Made by a program: the position numbers and the translations under genes
Origin: Comamonas sp. 26
Lineage (GTDB): Bacteria > Pseudomonadota > Gammaproteobacteria > Burkholderiales > Burkholderiaceae_C
Length of the DNA stretch: 64,000 nucleotides
Direction of reading: 5' to 3'
NCBI RefSeq assembly: GCF_002754475.1
Contig: NZ_PEFL01000001.1
Coordinates: forward strand, 2,046,001-2,110,000
Part shown: positions 1 to 8,487 of the stretch, piece after piece
Layout of the letters: every line of letters starts with the position of its first letter
How positions within the stretch are numbered: position 1 is the stretch's first letter
The notes under the pieces: generated by a model
What the model was told of the DNA's origin: nothing
The model's input: only the letters and a program-made list of their open reading frames with translations
Databases searched by the model: none

Positions 1-1
1 T

Positions 2-160
2 TTTTCGCAGGCGCAGGGCATTTATGGCACGACGCTGGACTATGCCCAGGCCACTTTTGATGAGCTGCAGCGCCTGGGCATCGACGACAAGGCTTTGAAG
101 CGTCTGCTGGCTTATGCGGAATGCCGCAATGCGCAGCATCCGTCAGTGCTTGCTATTTGA
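2..160 (+). CDS. C-terminal end of a ChaC-like gamma-glutamylcyclotransferase (partial)
   Basis: Only the last 52 codons lie in the window; the gene begins upstream of base 1 and ends with TGA at 158-160. The visible residues include YGTTLDYAQATFDELQRLGI followed by a DDKALKRLL helix, which resembles the C-terminal end of the ChaC/GGCT family (usually G-x-x-x-x-Y-L-x-x-T-x-x-x-L-x-x-L-G-I-x-D). Family members cleave the gamma-glutamyl group of glutathione to 5-oxoproline. The catalytic glutamate region is outside the window, so the assignment rests on a short tail and could be wrong. Confidence 0.5.
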   Translation, partial: FSQAQGIYGTTLDYAQATFDELQRLGIDDKALKRLLAYAECRNAQHPSVLAI

Positions 161-198
161 AGCATAGCTGCTTGCGCTTTCTCTTATTGGGCTTCAAG
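160..198 (-). repeat. Dispersed palindromic repeat copy (diverged)
   Basis: ATAGCTGCTTGCGCTT at 165-180 matches the reverse complement of the repeat arm described at 38872-38920. The other arm (GGGCTTCAAGG) is degenerate. It sits between the ChaC-like stop and sodC. Confidence 0.5.
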
Positions 199-263
199 GC
201 GAAATGGCTTGAAACTTCGGGTGACTTCGGCACAATGGTCACTTTGATTGATGAGAGATTGCC

Positions 264-875
264 ATGTCCCCGAACCCGGTTGCCGCCCTCTTTTCTCACC
301 CTGTGTGCACGGGTCTGATGCTCGCAGCCGCCTTGGCCCTGACGGCTTGCTCCACGAGCGGCAACATGGCGTCGCCCGCTTCTTCAGCCCCTGTCGCTGA
401 CAAAAGCCAGAGCAAGGGCGTTCAGTCCATCGCACGGCTGGAATCGACCAAGGGCAGCCAGGTCACGGGCACGCTGCAGTTTTTCCCGCTGGCCGAAGGC
501 GGTATTCGCGTGCAAGGGCGTGTGGAAGGGCTGGCGCCGAACAGCGAGCACGGTTTTCATATCCACGAAAAAGGCGATTGCTCCAGCGGCGACGGCCTGA
601 GCGCTGGCGGCCACTTCAATCCTGCCCAGCAGGCGCATGGCAAGTTTGGTGACAGCAAGGCCCATCATCTGGGTGACCTGCCCAGCCTGGATGCGGATAC
701 ACAAGGCGTTGCCACTATCGATTTTGTGAGTAAGAACCTCACGCTGGACCGAGGCAGCAACGGTATTCTGGGTCGTTCTTTGATCGTGCATAACGACCCT
801 GACGACTACACCACTCAGCCCACAGGCAACTCTGGCGCTCGCTTGGCTTGTGCGGTGATTGAACGCGGCGCGTAA
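264..875 (+). CDS. sodC: Cu/Zn superoxide dismutase, lipoprotein form
   Basis: A 203-residue protein that should dismutate superoxide in the periplasm. Residues 1-29 form a lipoprotein signal ending in the lipobox LTAC (Cys29), followed by a Ser/Ala-rich linker to about residue 50. The copper/zinc ligands are visible as HGFHIHEKGDC (about 96-106), GGHFNP (about 115) and HHLGDLP (about 134-140). Cys106 and the cysteine in LACAVIERG near the C-terminus form the conserved disulfide. Length fits bacterial SodC. The ATG at 264 has a GAGAG stretch upstream. The gene is followed at once by a rho-independent terminator, so it is probably monocistronic. Confidence 0.93.
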   Translation: MSPNPVAALFSHPVCTGLMLAAALALTACSTSGNMASPASSAPVADKSQSKGVQSIARLESTKGSQVTGTLQFFPLAEGGIRVQGRVEGLAPNSEHGFHIHEKGDCSSGDGLSAGGHFNPAQQAHGKFGDSKAHHLGDLPSLDADTQGVATIDFVSKNLTLDRGSNGILGRSLIVHNDPDDYTTQPTGNSGARLACAVIERGA

Positions 876-904
876 GCGGGTTTCAGCTTCAATGCCTTGA
901 TCCA

Positions 905-928
905 AGCCCCTGCTTCAGGGGCTTTTTC
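905..928 (+). terminator. Rho-independent terminator of sodC
   Basis: AGCCCC-TGCTTCA-GGGGCT hairpin followed by TTTTT at 923-927. It lies between the convergent genes sodC and the MocA-like gene. Confidence 0.85.
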
Positions 929-948
929 ATGGCTACGACTTGGACTCT

Positions 949-1599
949 TTACTGGCGTTCTTGCCAGATTTTTCGTGCCTGAGTCAAGGTCTGCACCGTG
1001 TCCACATCGAGTACGCAGCCGATGTCATCACACACCCAGCGCTTCAATTGCTGATTTTCTGCCGCTTTACGGACGATGACGGATGCGCCTTGATCGCCAC
1101 TTAACTGCATCAGCGCCTGCGCAGCGGCACGGCTGAAGGCCACGGGGTGGCCCTTCAGGCCCACTTTGGCTTGGTTGATAGCTTGATCCGCAGTTTGATA
1201 GAAAGGCTGGATGACTTGCAAAACACCATCACCCGCATCAGCGCTCAAAAGCTGTAAAGCCAGTGTTTTGAGCGTCTGGGGCTGCACCAGCGGCAGATCA
1301 GCCGGCAAGATCAGCCAGCCATTGGCGCTGGCTGTGGCTTTGACGGCTGCGGCAATGCTGTCGCCCATGCCGGGGTGTGGGCCGTATTCCACATGCCAGG
1401 GCAGGCCTGAGGCCTGAACAGCGGCCAGAGTCGTCTGCAAAACGGTTTGCTGGCCCAGCATGGCCTGCAGTTTGTGCGTGGTGCCGCCCGAGGCGAGAAA
1501 GCGCTCTCCCCTGCCTGCGGCGAGAATCAGCACGCAGGGCTGCTCCAGGTTGATGGGAGGGCTGACCAAAACTTCTTGCTGCATATTGCGGTTGAGCAT
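949..1599 (-). CDS. MocA-like nucleotidyltransferase (molybdenum cofactor cytidylyl/guanylyltransferase family)
   Basis: About 216 residues. The N-terminal nucleotide-binding signature LAAGRGERF with a downstream HKL, and LPADLPLVQPQTL in the middle, are typical of MobA/MocA-like NTP transferases. These attach CMP or GMP to molybdopterin during cofactor maturation. No other molybdenum gene is nearby, so the exact substrate is open. The frame stays open to 1722 but that would overlap pdxH on the other strand. ATG at 1599 (or 1587, four codons in) puts the signature at the usual distance from the N-terminus and leaves about 35-47 bases shared with the divergent pdxH promoter. No clear ribosome binding site separates the two choices. 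Confidence 0.75.
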   Translation of the reverse strand: MLNRNMQQEVLVSPPINLEQPCVLILAAGRGERFLASGGTTHKLQAMLGQQTVLQTTLAAVQASGLPWHVEYGPHPGMGDSIAAAVKATASANGWLILPADLPLVQPQTLKTLALQLLSADAGDGVLQVIQPFYQTADQAINQAKVGLKGHPVAFSRAAAQALMQLSGDQGASVIVRKAAENQQLKRWVCDDIGCVLDVDTVQTLTQARKIWQERQ

Positions 1600-1634
1600 A
1601 ACGCTGGCTTTGACTGCGCGGCAGAATATGGGGC

Positions 1635-2282
1635 ATGAGCCGACTATCTTCTTCCATTGCCGATCTGCGCAAAAGCTACGAGCGCGCAGAGCTGAGCGAA
1701 TCCGCCTCCAACGCCAACCCACTGAAGCAGTTTGACCAATGGCTGCAGGAAGCCGTGAGCGCCGAGGTGCCCGAACCCAATGCCATGACCGTGGCCACTG
1801 TGGGCGGCGACATGCGCCCCAGCACGCGGATTGTGCTGATCAAAGGCTATGACGAACGCGGCATCGTCTGGTACACCAATTACGACAGCCGCAAGGGCCA
1901 GCAACTGGCGGGTAACCCTTTTGCGGCGCTGCAATTTCACTGGGTGGAGCTGGAGCGTGTGGTGCGGATTGAAGGCCGCGTGGAAAAAGTCAGCGATCAG
2001 GAAAGCGACGCCTACTTTGCCAGCCGCCCTTTGGATTCACGCATTGGTGCTTGGGCCAGCCCCCAGAGCCAGATCATCAGCGGCCGCGGCGTGCTGGTGG
2101 CGAATGCGGCCAAATACAGCGCCCAGTTCTTGCTGAATCCTCCCCGCCCGCCGCACTGGGGCGGTTTTCGACTGGTGCCCGACCGCTGGGAGTTCTGGCA
2201 AGGCCGCAAGAGCCGTTTGCATGATCGCCTGAGCTACCGTGAGGATGGCCAGAACTGGATTCGTGAACGTCTGGCGCCCTGA
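1635..2282 (+). CDS. pdxH: Pyridoxamine 5'-phosphate oxidase
   Basis: A 215-residue FMN enzyme that oxidises pyridoxine or pyridoxamine 5'-phosphate to pyridoxal 5'-phosphate, the last step of vitamin B6 synthesis and salvage. Visible family blocks are [10 protein letters not shown] near the start, [20 protein letters not shown] (FMN and substrate binding), SRKGQQL, and the C-terminal [12 protein letters not shown] and WIRERLAP motifs that close the active site. Length matches family members (about 210-220). It is divergent from the MocA-like gene. Confidence 0.96.
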   Translation: MSRLSSSIADLRKSYERAELSESASNANPLKQFDQWLQEAVSAEVPEPNAMTVATVGGDMRPSTRIVLIKGYDERGIVWYTNYDSRKGQQLAGNPFAALQFHWVELERVVRIEGRVEKVSDQESDAYFASRPLDSRIGAWASPQSQIISGRGVLVANAAKYSAQFLLNPPRPPHWGGFRLVPDRWEFWQGRKSRLHDRLSYREDGQNWIRERLAP

Positions 2283-2465
2283 GATCGTTGGTATGCGCTC
2301 GGGCATGTCTCTCTAGATTGATGCTGAGAAGGCTGGTTTCATGACGAAATCGGCCCCCTCCCCTGATTAACTAATGGGTGGTCTGTTCTTTATCTGTTTC
2401 TAAGGACTCAAATGAATTTCATGTAAGTTACATTAGATGAATTGATAAAGAATAGAAATTAAGCA

Positions 2466-3521
2466 ATGACGGATGCACAGGCAAAGCTTCTACTCAATGG
2501 GCAGGCAGTTTTTAGAGACTGGCTGGAGCATGAAGGCAGCAAAAGCTGGGATGCGCTGGATACCTCGCCCGACGGCAACTACGAAAAGGTCTGGCAGGCC
2601 TGGCTATGGCATTTAAGTGGCGAGGCTTATGCCGAAGACAAGGCAAGCCAGCCCTCTTTCCCCCATGAACCCAAGGACTGGCATCAGGCCACTGCCGTGG
2701 ATGTGCAGCATTTTCTGCAGATTCGAGATGGGCAGCGGGCGCATCACCACCCCGAGCGCAAGATCAGCCCGGTGACCCGCAGGCGTTACTGGCGGCTGCT
2801 GGAACGCATCTACGATCACGCCATGGAGCATGGCTGGATTCTTACAAACCCCGCCACGGGGCTTGAGCCCATTGATCGCCCGCCTTCAGAAGATGGCAAG
2901 GGCCACTGCCTGCATCCCCTGCTCTGGCAATCTTTACCGCGCCACTTTCCGCAGGCCGATGGTTATCAGAATACGCGTGACCGGGCGATTGTGGTGCTGC
3001 TGTATGACTTGGCGCTGGCCCCTGAAGAAGTACGTGCTCTGCTCTGGAAGGATTTGCGCTCTAGCGCAGAGCTGGCTTGGGACAGTACGTCTAAAGAGAT
3101 AGCAAAGTCCCCCTTAGTACTGCCCCGCTTCTTGCGGATTGACGGCGGCCGGGCCGCGCAGCAACGATTGCTTGAGCTGCCTGAATCCGTCGCCAAAGCA
3201 CTGCTGGACTGGCGGCGATTCAGCGCAGCACAGCGCGGGCCGACGGTGGTGGATGGCGATCACATCGTGTTTTATTCACGCCGGGGCGGTGAATTGTCGG
3301 TACGCATGCTGTTTCATGTGGCTTCACAAATCATTCAGCGCGCGCACGAAGCGCAGGCTGAGGACAGCCAGAAGTCTCGCCTGCAGCGCGTGGGGCCGCA
3401 GGTGCTGCGCAATACCGCGATTGTTCAGTGGCTGCGCGCAGGGGTGCCAGAGCTGGAAGTCATCGCCAGAATTGGCGTGAACAGCACAAGAGCCCTGCGC
3501 CATTTGCAACACTATCTATAG
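2466..3521 (+). CDS. Tyrosine-recombinase-like protein with degenerate active site
   Basis: A 351-residue protein with the layout of a phage-integrase family recombinase. It has an N-terminal SAM-like helical part (residues 1-120, with VTRRRYWRLLERIYDHAMEHGWI) and a C-terminal catalytic-like domain. The catalytic residues are mostly missing. In LAPEEVRALLWKDL (about residue 184) the first catalytic Arg position is Ala. PQVLRNT (about 311) keeps Arg but has Gln in place of His of the HxxR box. IGVNSTRALRHLQHYL has Val where His/Trp is expected; the final HYL could supply the tyrosine. No phage genes are beside it. It probably binds DNA without recombining it; that is inference. The upstream 2283-2465 stretch is AT-rich and lacks a clear ribosome binding site. 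Confidence 0.7.
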   Translation: MTDAQAKLLLNGQAVFRDWLEHEGSKSWDALDTSPDGNYEKVWQAWLWHLSGEAYAEDKASQPSFPHEPKDWHQATAVDVQHFLQIRDGQRAHHHPERKISPVTRRRYWRLLERIYDHAMEHGWILTNPATGLEPIDRPPSEDGKGHCLHPLLWQSLPRHFPQADGYQNTRDRAIVVLLYDLALAPEEVRALLWKDLRSSAELAWDSTSKEIAKSPLVLPRFLRIDGGRAAQQRLLELPESVAKALLDWRRFSAAQRGPTVVDGDHIVFYSRRGGELSVRMLFHVASQIIQRAHEAQAEDSQKSRLQRVGPQVLRNTAIVQWLRAGVPELEVIARIGVNSTRALRHLQHYL

Positions 3522-3554
3522 CAGGTAGCCCAAGCTAGCCAGGGGCTACCTGCT
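3519..3554. terminator. Perfect 13-bp inverted repeat, likely bidirectional terminator
   Basis: TAGCAGGTAGCCC pairs with GGGCTACCTGCTA across a 10-base loop. It begins in the stop codon of the recombinase-like gene and lies between convergent genes. There is no T-run, so termination is inferred from position. Confidence 0.5.
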
Positions 3555-3573
3555 AATCAGGCCCAGAGAATGC

Positions 3574-5658
3574 TTAGAAATCCATTCTCAGCCCCACCAC
3601 CAGATTGCGGCCTGTCAACGGCGCTGCGGTCTTGATGAATGAGGTGGCGGCGTAGGCCAGGCGGTTGGTCAGGTTCTGGCCCTTGACATAGAACTGCCAC
3701 TGATTGCCCCCGCTTTGCCACTGGTAGCTTGCGCCCAGGTTCAGCATGCCGTAGCCAGCGGTCTGGGTTTCGTATTGAGCCGTACGGTTCTGGCGCAGCA
3801 CTTGCGTCCATTCAGCAGATGTATCCCACTTGGCGACTCGCGCATTGACACGCAAACCGGCTCGCAGCGCAGGAATGCGCGGCAAGGCCGAGCCATCTTC
3901 CAGTCGAGCCCGCACGCCATCGCCAAAAACCGTCACGCTCAGATCACGGTTGAGGCGCTGGGTGAGTTGCGCTTCCAAGCCGGTAAAGCGCGCATCGCCC
4001 TGCGTGTATTGCAGCAGTTGCAGGCCTTCATGCGCATCCAGAGTGGCACCGTAGATATAGCCTTTGATGCGGTAGTGATAGGCGTTGAGCTTCCAGCTCG
4101 TATCGCCAACCGTCTTGGCAAGGCCCAGGTCCAGTGCCTGCGAACGCTCGCGGGACAGGTTGGGGTTGCCAATTTCATAAGTCGCCGTAGCCATGTGCAA
4201 GCCGTTGGCAAACATTTCTTCGGCCGTAGGCATGCGGCTGCCGCTGGTGAACGAGGCCGTGGCGCTATAGCCAGGCTGGAACTTCCAGACCGTGCCCAGC
4301 GATGCCGATGTGGCGCTGTGGCTGCGGCGTTCGTTGCTCAGCTCGGCCTCCACGCGCTGGCGGTCATGGCGCAGAGCGCCTTGAAAGCTCCAGTCCTGCC
4401 AGCGATATTCTTCGAGCAGGTACAGGCTGTTGCGCTGGGTATCGGTGGGCTGCACATAGGCTTCTTCACCGGTAGCACTGAAGCGGCGCTTGAGAGTCTG
4501 CAGTCCCAGCGTGCCGCGCCAGCCAGCAATCGGTTCGTGCTCCATTTCCAAGCGCAGGTCATGGGCCTTGTTTCTGAACTGGGTGGCCACGCTGCCGTCT
4601 TCAATCTCATCGTGGCGATAGTTGGTCAAGCCACCACGAACGCGCAGCGCCGCAATGCCCGCCGTGGGCTTGCGCCATTCGCCGCGCAGGTCCCAGCGCT
4701 CGCTGGTCAGATCAACCACGGGCACGCTGCTGCTTTCGGCGTGATCGTGGTCATGGCCCTCACCGTCATGCCCATGGTCACCGCAATGCAGATGATCACC
4801 ATGGGCGTGGCAGCCTTCAAAGCTGTGCTGATGACCGGGCAAGCCATACTTGGCCTGCTGGCGCGTATAGGCCAGACCCAGATAGCCCTGACTGCCCACC
4901 CAGGACAGCCCCACGCTACCGGTGTTGCCACGGCTGAAGCTGCCCGGCACCTTGTTCTGCCCCCAACCGCCGCCCACACGGTAGTCGCCCGCATTGCGGG
5001 CCACCCCTTCGGCATGCAGCACCAACTGGCCGTTATCGTTTTTGAGCGGAGTCGCCGTTGTCAAGGAGAACGCACCGGCCGAAATGCCTGCCGCCGTACC
5101 GGCCTGCACTTCGGCCGAACCTTCCACGCCCTTCTCGGGCACGCGGGTGGGAATTTTCCCATCCAGCACGTTGACCACGCCACCCATGGCACCCGGGCTG
5201 TAAAGCAAGGCGGACGGCCCGCGCAGCACCTCGATCTGGCTGGCCAGCAAAGGCTCTGTGGTGACCGCATGGTCGGGGCTGATCGTTGATGCATCGAGAA
5301 GCTCGGACCCATCGCTGAGGATGGAGACCCGCGCACCATCCATGCCGCGAATCACGGGGCGGCTGGCACCTGCACCAAAGTGGCTGGCATTGATGCCGGG
5401 CTCGGCCGCCAAGGTTTCGCCCAAAGTGGCTGCGCGGCGCAGGCGCAGCTCTTCTTCACCCAGTACCTGCACAGGCGTGGCCATATCGCCTGCCGCCATG
5501 CCGGTGGCGGAGACTGTGACCTCGCCCAGGCTGGTCTCTTGCTGCGCCAGAACCAAGGGCGAGCAGACCAGCAGGCCTAGGCCGGAGCCCATGAGCACAG
5601 CGGTTTGGGTCGCCTTATGAAAACGACGAGGAGAGAATTTAGAAAAACGTTGAGACAT
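3574..5658 (-). CDS. TonB-dependent outer-membrane receptor, ZnuD-like (probable zinc uptake)
   Basis: A 694-residue outer-membrane receptor with an N-terminal signal (about residues 1-38), a plug domain starting near EVTVSATG and containing VIRGMDGARVSIL and RGPSALLYSPGAMGGVVNVLDG, and a C-terminal beta-barrel ending in LVVGLRMDF. A loop at about residues 275-308 is packed with His, Asp and Cys (for example HGDHLHCGDHGH and GHDHDH). Such loops are known in the neisserial zinc receptor ZnuD, which supports zinc or another divalent metal as substrate. The start at 5658 is chosen over an upstream in-frame ATG at 5697 because GGTGGAACTGAG precedes it. A DUF2946-type gene lies upstream on the same strand. 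Confidence 0.85.
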   Translation of the reverse strand: MSQRFSKFSPRRFHKATQTAVLMGSGLGLLVCSPLVLAQQETSLGEVTVSATGMAAGDMATPVQVLGEEELRLRRAATLGETLAAEPGINASHFGAGASRPVIRGMDGARVSILSDGSELLDASTISPDHAVTTEPLLASQIEVLRGPSALLYSPGAMGGVVNVLDGKIPTRVPEKGVEGSAEVQAGTAAGISAGAFSLTTATPLKNDNGQLVLHAEGVARNAGDYRVGGGWGQNKVPGSFSRGNTGSVGLSWVGSQGYLGLAYTRQQAKYGLPGHQHSFEGCHAHGDHLHCGDHGHDGEGHDHDHAESSSVPVVDLTSERWDLRGEWRKPTAGIAALRVRGGLTNYRHDEIEDGSVATQFRNKAHDLRLEMEHEPIAGWRGTLGLQTLKRRFSATGEEAYVQPTDTQRNSLYLLEEYRWQDWSFQGALRHDRQRVEAELSNERRSHSATSASLGTVWKFQPGYSATASFTSGSRMPTAEEMFANGLHMATATYEIGNPNLSRERSQALDLGLAKTVGDTSWKLNAYHYRIKGYIYGATLDAHEGLQLLQYTQGDARFTGLEAQLTQRLNRDLSVTVFGDGVRARLEDGSALPRIPALRAGLRVNARVAKWDTSAEWTQVLRQNRTAQYETQTAGYGMLNLGASYQWQSGGNQWQFYVKGQNLTNRLAYAATSFIKTAAPLTGRNLVVGLRMDF

Positions 5659-5723
5659 CTCAGTTCCACCAACAACCGTGCGCACGCAGGCCATCATCAG
5701 CCACGTGAAATGCGCACGGAAAT

Positions 5724-5776
5724 TTCAATCAAAACTGGCTGTAGCGCTTATGAATAAAGCGCTATCAGCTATCAGT
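5724..5776 (+). repeat. Dispersed palindromic repeat copy
   Basis: TAGCGCTTATGAATAAAGCGCTATCAGCTATCAG contains both arms and the conserved AGCTATCA end. It lies between the ZnuD-like start and the DUF2946-type gene, so it sits inside the presumed operon. Confidence 0.75.
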
Positions 5777-5825
5777 TTGGGAGTTGTGGGCGTCGATACT
5801 TCTTCATGCCAAAGCATGAAGCGAT

Positions 5826-6287
5826 CTAAGCCATGGAGCTGAGAAGTGAGGGAGGCCCGCGCGCATCGAACGGCGCGGCGAAAAAGATGGTTCGCGGCTC
5901 AGGCGTAAATGGTTGCGGCAGCGCAGTCGCCGGAACAGGCGCCACAAAGGCCACCACGGCAGGCGGCCCGGCATAACCATGATTGGCTTGATCAAGCAGC
6001 TGACATTCAGCCGGGCCGTGGCCCGCGAATAGCGCATGAACCCATGACAGATCGGAGGCGCAGCCACTGCGATCATTACTCGCGCTGATGCAATCAGCCC
6101 CAGAACTGACTACCGTGGCTTGCGCCAGCAGCGCTGTAGTCGCCGCTGCATGGCCCCAATGCGGGCCGTGAGCCGTATTTTGCGTCGCCCCCGCATGCAC
6201 TGCACGGTGCATCTGCCCCAGAGCGGGGCTCAGCACCATGACCAGAGCTAGCAGGGTCGTGAGCCAACCCATGCTCCAGCGCATCAT
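5826..6287 (-). CDS. DUF2946-type small exported histidine-rich protein
   Basis: About 153 residues with one hydrophobic N-terminal segment (WLTTLLALVMVLSPALG), then His/Cys-containing stretches (HRAVHAG, HGPHWGHA, ECQLLDQANHG) and a C-terminal ARGPPS. The order of an H-R-x-x-H after the signal, a C-x-L-x-D-Q in the middle and A-R-G-P-P at the end is what I associate with DUF2946 proteins, often encoded beside TonB receptors or copper/zinc genes. Function is unknown; a periplasmic metal-related role is inferred from the neighbour and the histidines. An alternative ATG at 6365 adds 26 Arg-rich residues; I prefer 6287 because the hydrophobic segment then starts the protein. Confidence 0.6.
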   Translation of the reverse strand: MMRWSMGWLTTLLALVMVLSPALGQMHRAVHAGATQNTAHGPHWGHAAATTALLAQATVVSSGADCISASNDRSGCASDLSWVHALFAGHGPAECQLLDQANHGYAGPPAVVAFVAPVPATALPQPFTPEPRTIFFAAPFDARGPPSLLSSMA

Positions 6288-6456
6288 CCAGATTTCACGC
6301 AGGCTCCCGCGAACGTCAGCACGGGCTGAGCGGCGGTAAGTACGCTGGCGAATGGGGGAGGACAAGGTCTAAAGGACTGGAAAAAGGGAAAAAGCCAGAG
6401 TCTGCGAGTTGGAACGCAACCCAACGAAAGGTTGCAGAGTGTAGCAATGTCCTCGC

Positions 6457-6993
6457 TCAATCCTTGAGCCAACGCGTGAAAGCCTTTTGAAATTTCTGCA
6501 CCTTGGGGCCAACGACAAATGAGCAGTAGCCCTGATTGGGGTTCTGCAAAAAATAGTCCTGGTGGTAGTCCTCGGCTGGCCAGTACTTTTGAATAGGTTC
6601 CAACTCAGTGACGACTGGGGTGTCAAACGCTTTTTCGGCCTGCATTTCATCGAGCAGTGCACGCGCTGTGGCCGCCTGTGCGTCGGTCGTGGTGTAGATG
6701 GCGCTGCGGTATTGCGTGCCCACATCGTTGCCCTGGCGGTTGAGTGTGGTCGGGTCGTGCGTGCCAAAAAAGACCAACAGCACATCGCGCAGGCTGATGA
6801 CGGCCGGGTCGAATTCCAGCTTCACTACCTCTGCATGGCCGGTCTGGCCAGTGCAAATATCCTCGTAGCTAGGATGATCGAGGTGGCCGTTGGCGTAACC
6901 GCTTTCCACATCAAGCACGCCGCGCACGCGATCGAAGACGGCTTCAGTGCACCAGAAGCAACCACCGCCCAGGTAAATGGTTTCCGCAGCCAT
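6457..6993 (-). CDS. msrA: Peptide-methionine (S)-S-oxide reductase MsrA
   Basis: A 178-residue enzyme that reduces the S-epimer of methionine sulfoxide in proteins. The active-site motif GGCFWCTEAVF stands near the N-terminus, followed by GYANGHLDHPSYEDICTG, a GHAEVV block, and PAEDYHQDYF near the C-terminus, all hallmark positions of MsrA. The start at 6993 has GGAAAG just upstream; the frame extends to 7056 without another good site. The gene is followed by about 90 bases before the DUF2946-type frame. Confidence 0.96.
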   Translation of the reverse strand: MAAETIYLGGGCFWCTEAVFDRVRGVLDVESGYANGHLDHPSYEDICTGQTGHAEVVKLEFDPAVISLRDVLLVFFGTHDPTTLNRQGNDVGTQYRSAIYTTTDAQAATARALLDEMQAEKAFDTPVVTELEPIQKYWPAEDYHQDYFLQNPNQGYCSFVVGPKVQKFQKAFTRWLKD

Positions 6994-7209
6994 CACACTT
7001 TCCTTTTTGCTAAGACCCGGTAAGCGTAGCTCAAATCGACTACCCATTTTTACCAATGACAGCGATTGCAGCAGCGCTATGCTTCTTATCGCCTACTACA
7101 CTGCTTGCTACTCTGCAGTAAAAGGGCTGCGTCCCGGACGCAAGATGCAACTGACAGTTCTCCCCGCCTCAAATCACAACAAAATTTTGCCTCTGAGGGA
7201 AGTCACACC

Positions 7210-8487
7210 ATGAAGCGTTCAGGGCGCTGGGCCGTGGGCCTGGTCGTTATTGGCCTGCTGGCCGTCTCTGGCTGGCGCGTTGCCGTCAATCAACAGCACA
7301 AAAAACAGGCGCTTCAGACCAGCGCGGCTCCGCAGGAGCTGCCGATTCAGATCGCCGCTCAAGAAGTGCTGAGGGTGCAGCCCCGCCAGCTTGCACTGAC
7401 CGTGCCCATCAACGGCGCTGTGCAGGCGGTGAATTCTGCGGTGGTGAAGGCCTATGTGGCTGGCGAGCTGCGCGGGTTGACCGTGCGTGAGGGCGATAGC
7501 GTCAAAAAAGGACAGCAACTGGCCCGTATTGATGCCACCGAGGCCGAGGCCCGCCTGCGCCAGGCGCAGCAGCAGGCCGATGCCTCCAGAGCACAACTGT
7601 CCATTGCCCAGCGCAACCATGACAACAACGTGGCACTGGTGCAAAAAGGCTTTATTTCCACTACGGCGCTGGTGACGTCTCAGGCCAATCTGGATTCGGC
7701 CCGCGCCAATCTGGCTGCGGCTCAGGCCGCTGCAGATGCAGCCCGCAAGGCGGTGACCGATGCCGTCATCACCAGCCCCATGAACGGCCAGATTGCCCAG
7801 CGTTTTGTGCAAAATGGCGAACGTGTAGGCATTGAAGCCCGCATTGTGGAGGTGGTGGATACCGAGCAGCTGGAAATCATGGCCCAACTGGCCCCGGCCG
7901 ATTCCATACAGGTACAGGTCGGCCAGAGCGCCGAGCTGCAAGTGCCCGGCGCTGCGCAGGACATGGCACCCATCAGCGCACAGATTGTGCGCATCAGCCC
8001 CAGTGCCCAGACCGGCTCGCGCACCGTGGCGGTGTACCTAAAAGTGTCAAGCACGGCTAATAAAAACGATAGCAGCTTGCGCCCTTCCCCATTGCCCCCG
8101 CCCCAATTACGCCCGGGCCTGTTTTTGCAAGGCCACATCATCACCGGCAATGCCAGCCAGCTGGCCGTGCCTTTGAACGCTGTGCGCACCGACCAACCCT
8201 TGCCCTATGTGCAGGTGCTGCAAAGCGGCAAATCAGCAGTGACGGTGGCATCGCAGGCAACTCATACCGAGCTGCGCGTGGTTCACAAAACCGTAGAGCT
8301 GGGCCGCCGTACCTCCTTTGAAGGCGCGACCTGGGTACAAGTGCTCCAAGGCTTGAATGCGGACGAGCAGATTCTGGCCGGCACAGCAGGCGGCCTGCGT
8401 GAAGGCACGCTGGTGGAGGTGCAGACGGCTAAGTCCGATGCCGCCCCCGCTGCCGAAACCACCGCTCCAAAAGCCGAAGGTATGTAA
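7210..8487 (+). CDS. RND efflux periplasmic adaptor (membrane fusion protein)
   Basis: A 425-residue HlyD/AcrA-family adaptor. A signal anchor (about residues 8-25) is followed by the lipoyl half-motif (VKAYVAGELRGLTVREGDSV, KKGQQLARID), an alpha-hairpin rich in Gln/Ala, the second lipoyl half (VITSPMNGQIAQRFVQNGERV) and a beta-barrel domain. The start at 7210 follows GAGGGAAG. About 20 residues (SSTANKNDSSLRPSPLPPP, near residue 280) interrupt the usual join between the barrel strand VAVYLKV and LRPGLFLQG. The DNA there contains a piece of the dispersed repeat. The stop is directly abutted by the pump gene start, so the two are one operon. Substrates are not predictable. Confidence 0.9.
   Translation: MKRSGRWAVGLVVIGLLAVSGWRVAVNQQHKKQALQTSAAPQELPIQIAAQEVLRVQPRQLALTVPINGAVQAVNSAVVKAYVAGELRGLTVREGDSVKKGQQLARIDATEAEARLRQAQQQADASRAQLSIAQRNHDNNVALVQKGFISTTALVTSQANLDSARANLAAAQAAADAARKAVTDAVITSPMNGQIAQRFVQNGERVGIEARIVEVVDTEQLEIMAQLAPADSIQVQVGQSAELQVPGAAQDMAPISAQIVRISPSAQTGSRTVAVYLKVSSTANKNDSSLRPSPLPPPQLRPGLFLQGHIITGNASQLAVPLNAVRTDQPLPYVQVLQSGKSAVTVASQATHTELRVVHKTVELGRRTSFEGATWVQVLQGLNADEQILAGTAGGLREGTLVEVQTAKSDAAPAAETTAPKAEGM
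8062..8100 (-). repeat. Dispersed repeat fragment inside the adaptor gene
   Basis: GATAGCAGCTTGCGC (8069-8083) matches the arm seen at 55138-55152. It coincides with the extra low-complexity residues in the adaptor protein. Confidence 0.5.

Noticed and set aside
2466..3521. Prophage or integrative element marked by the integrase-like gene
   Set aside because: No phage genes, att repeats or tRNA nearby, and the catalytic residues are missing.
3715..5289. A 524-codon open frame opposite the TonB receptor
   Set aside because: Antisense shadow; no start context or family pattern.
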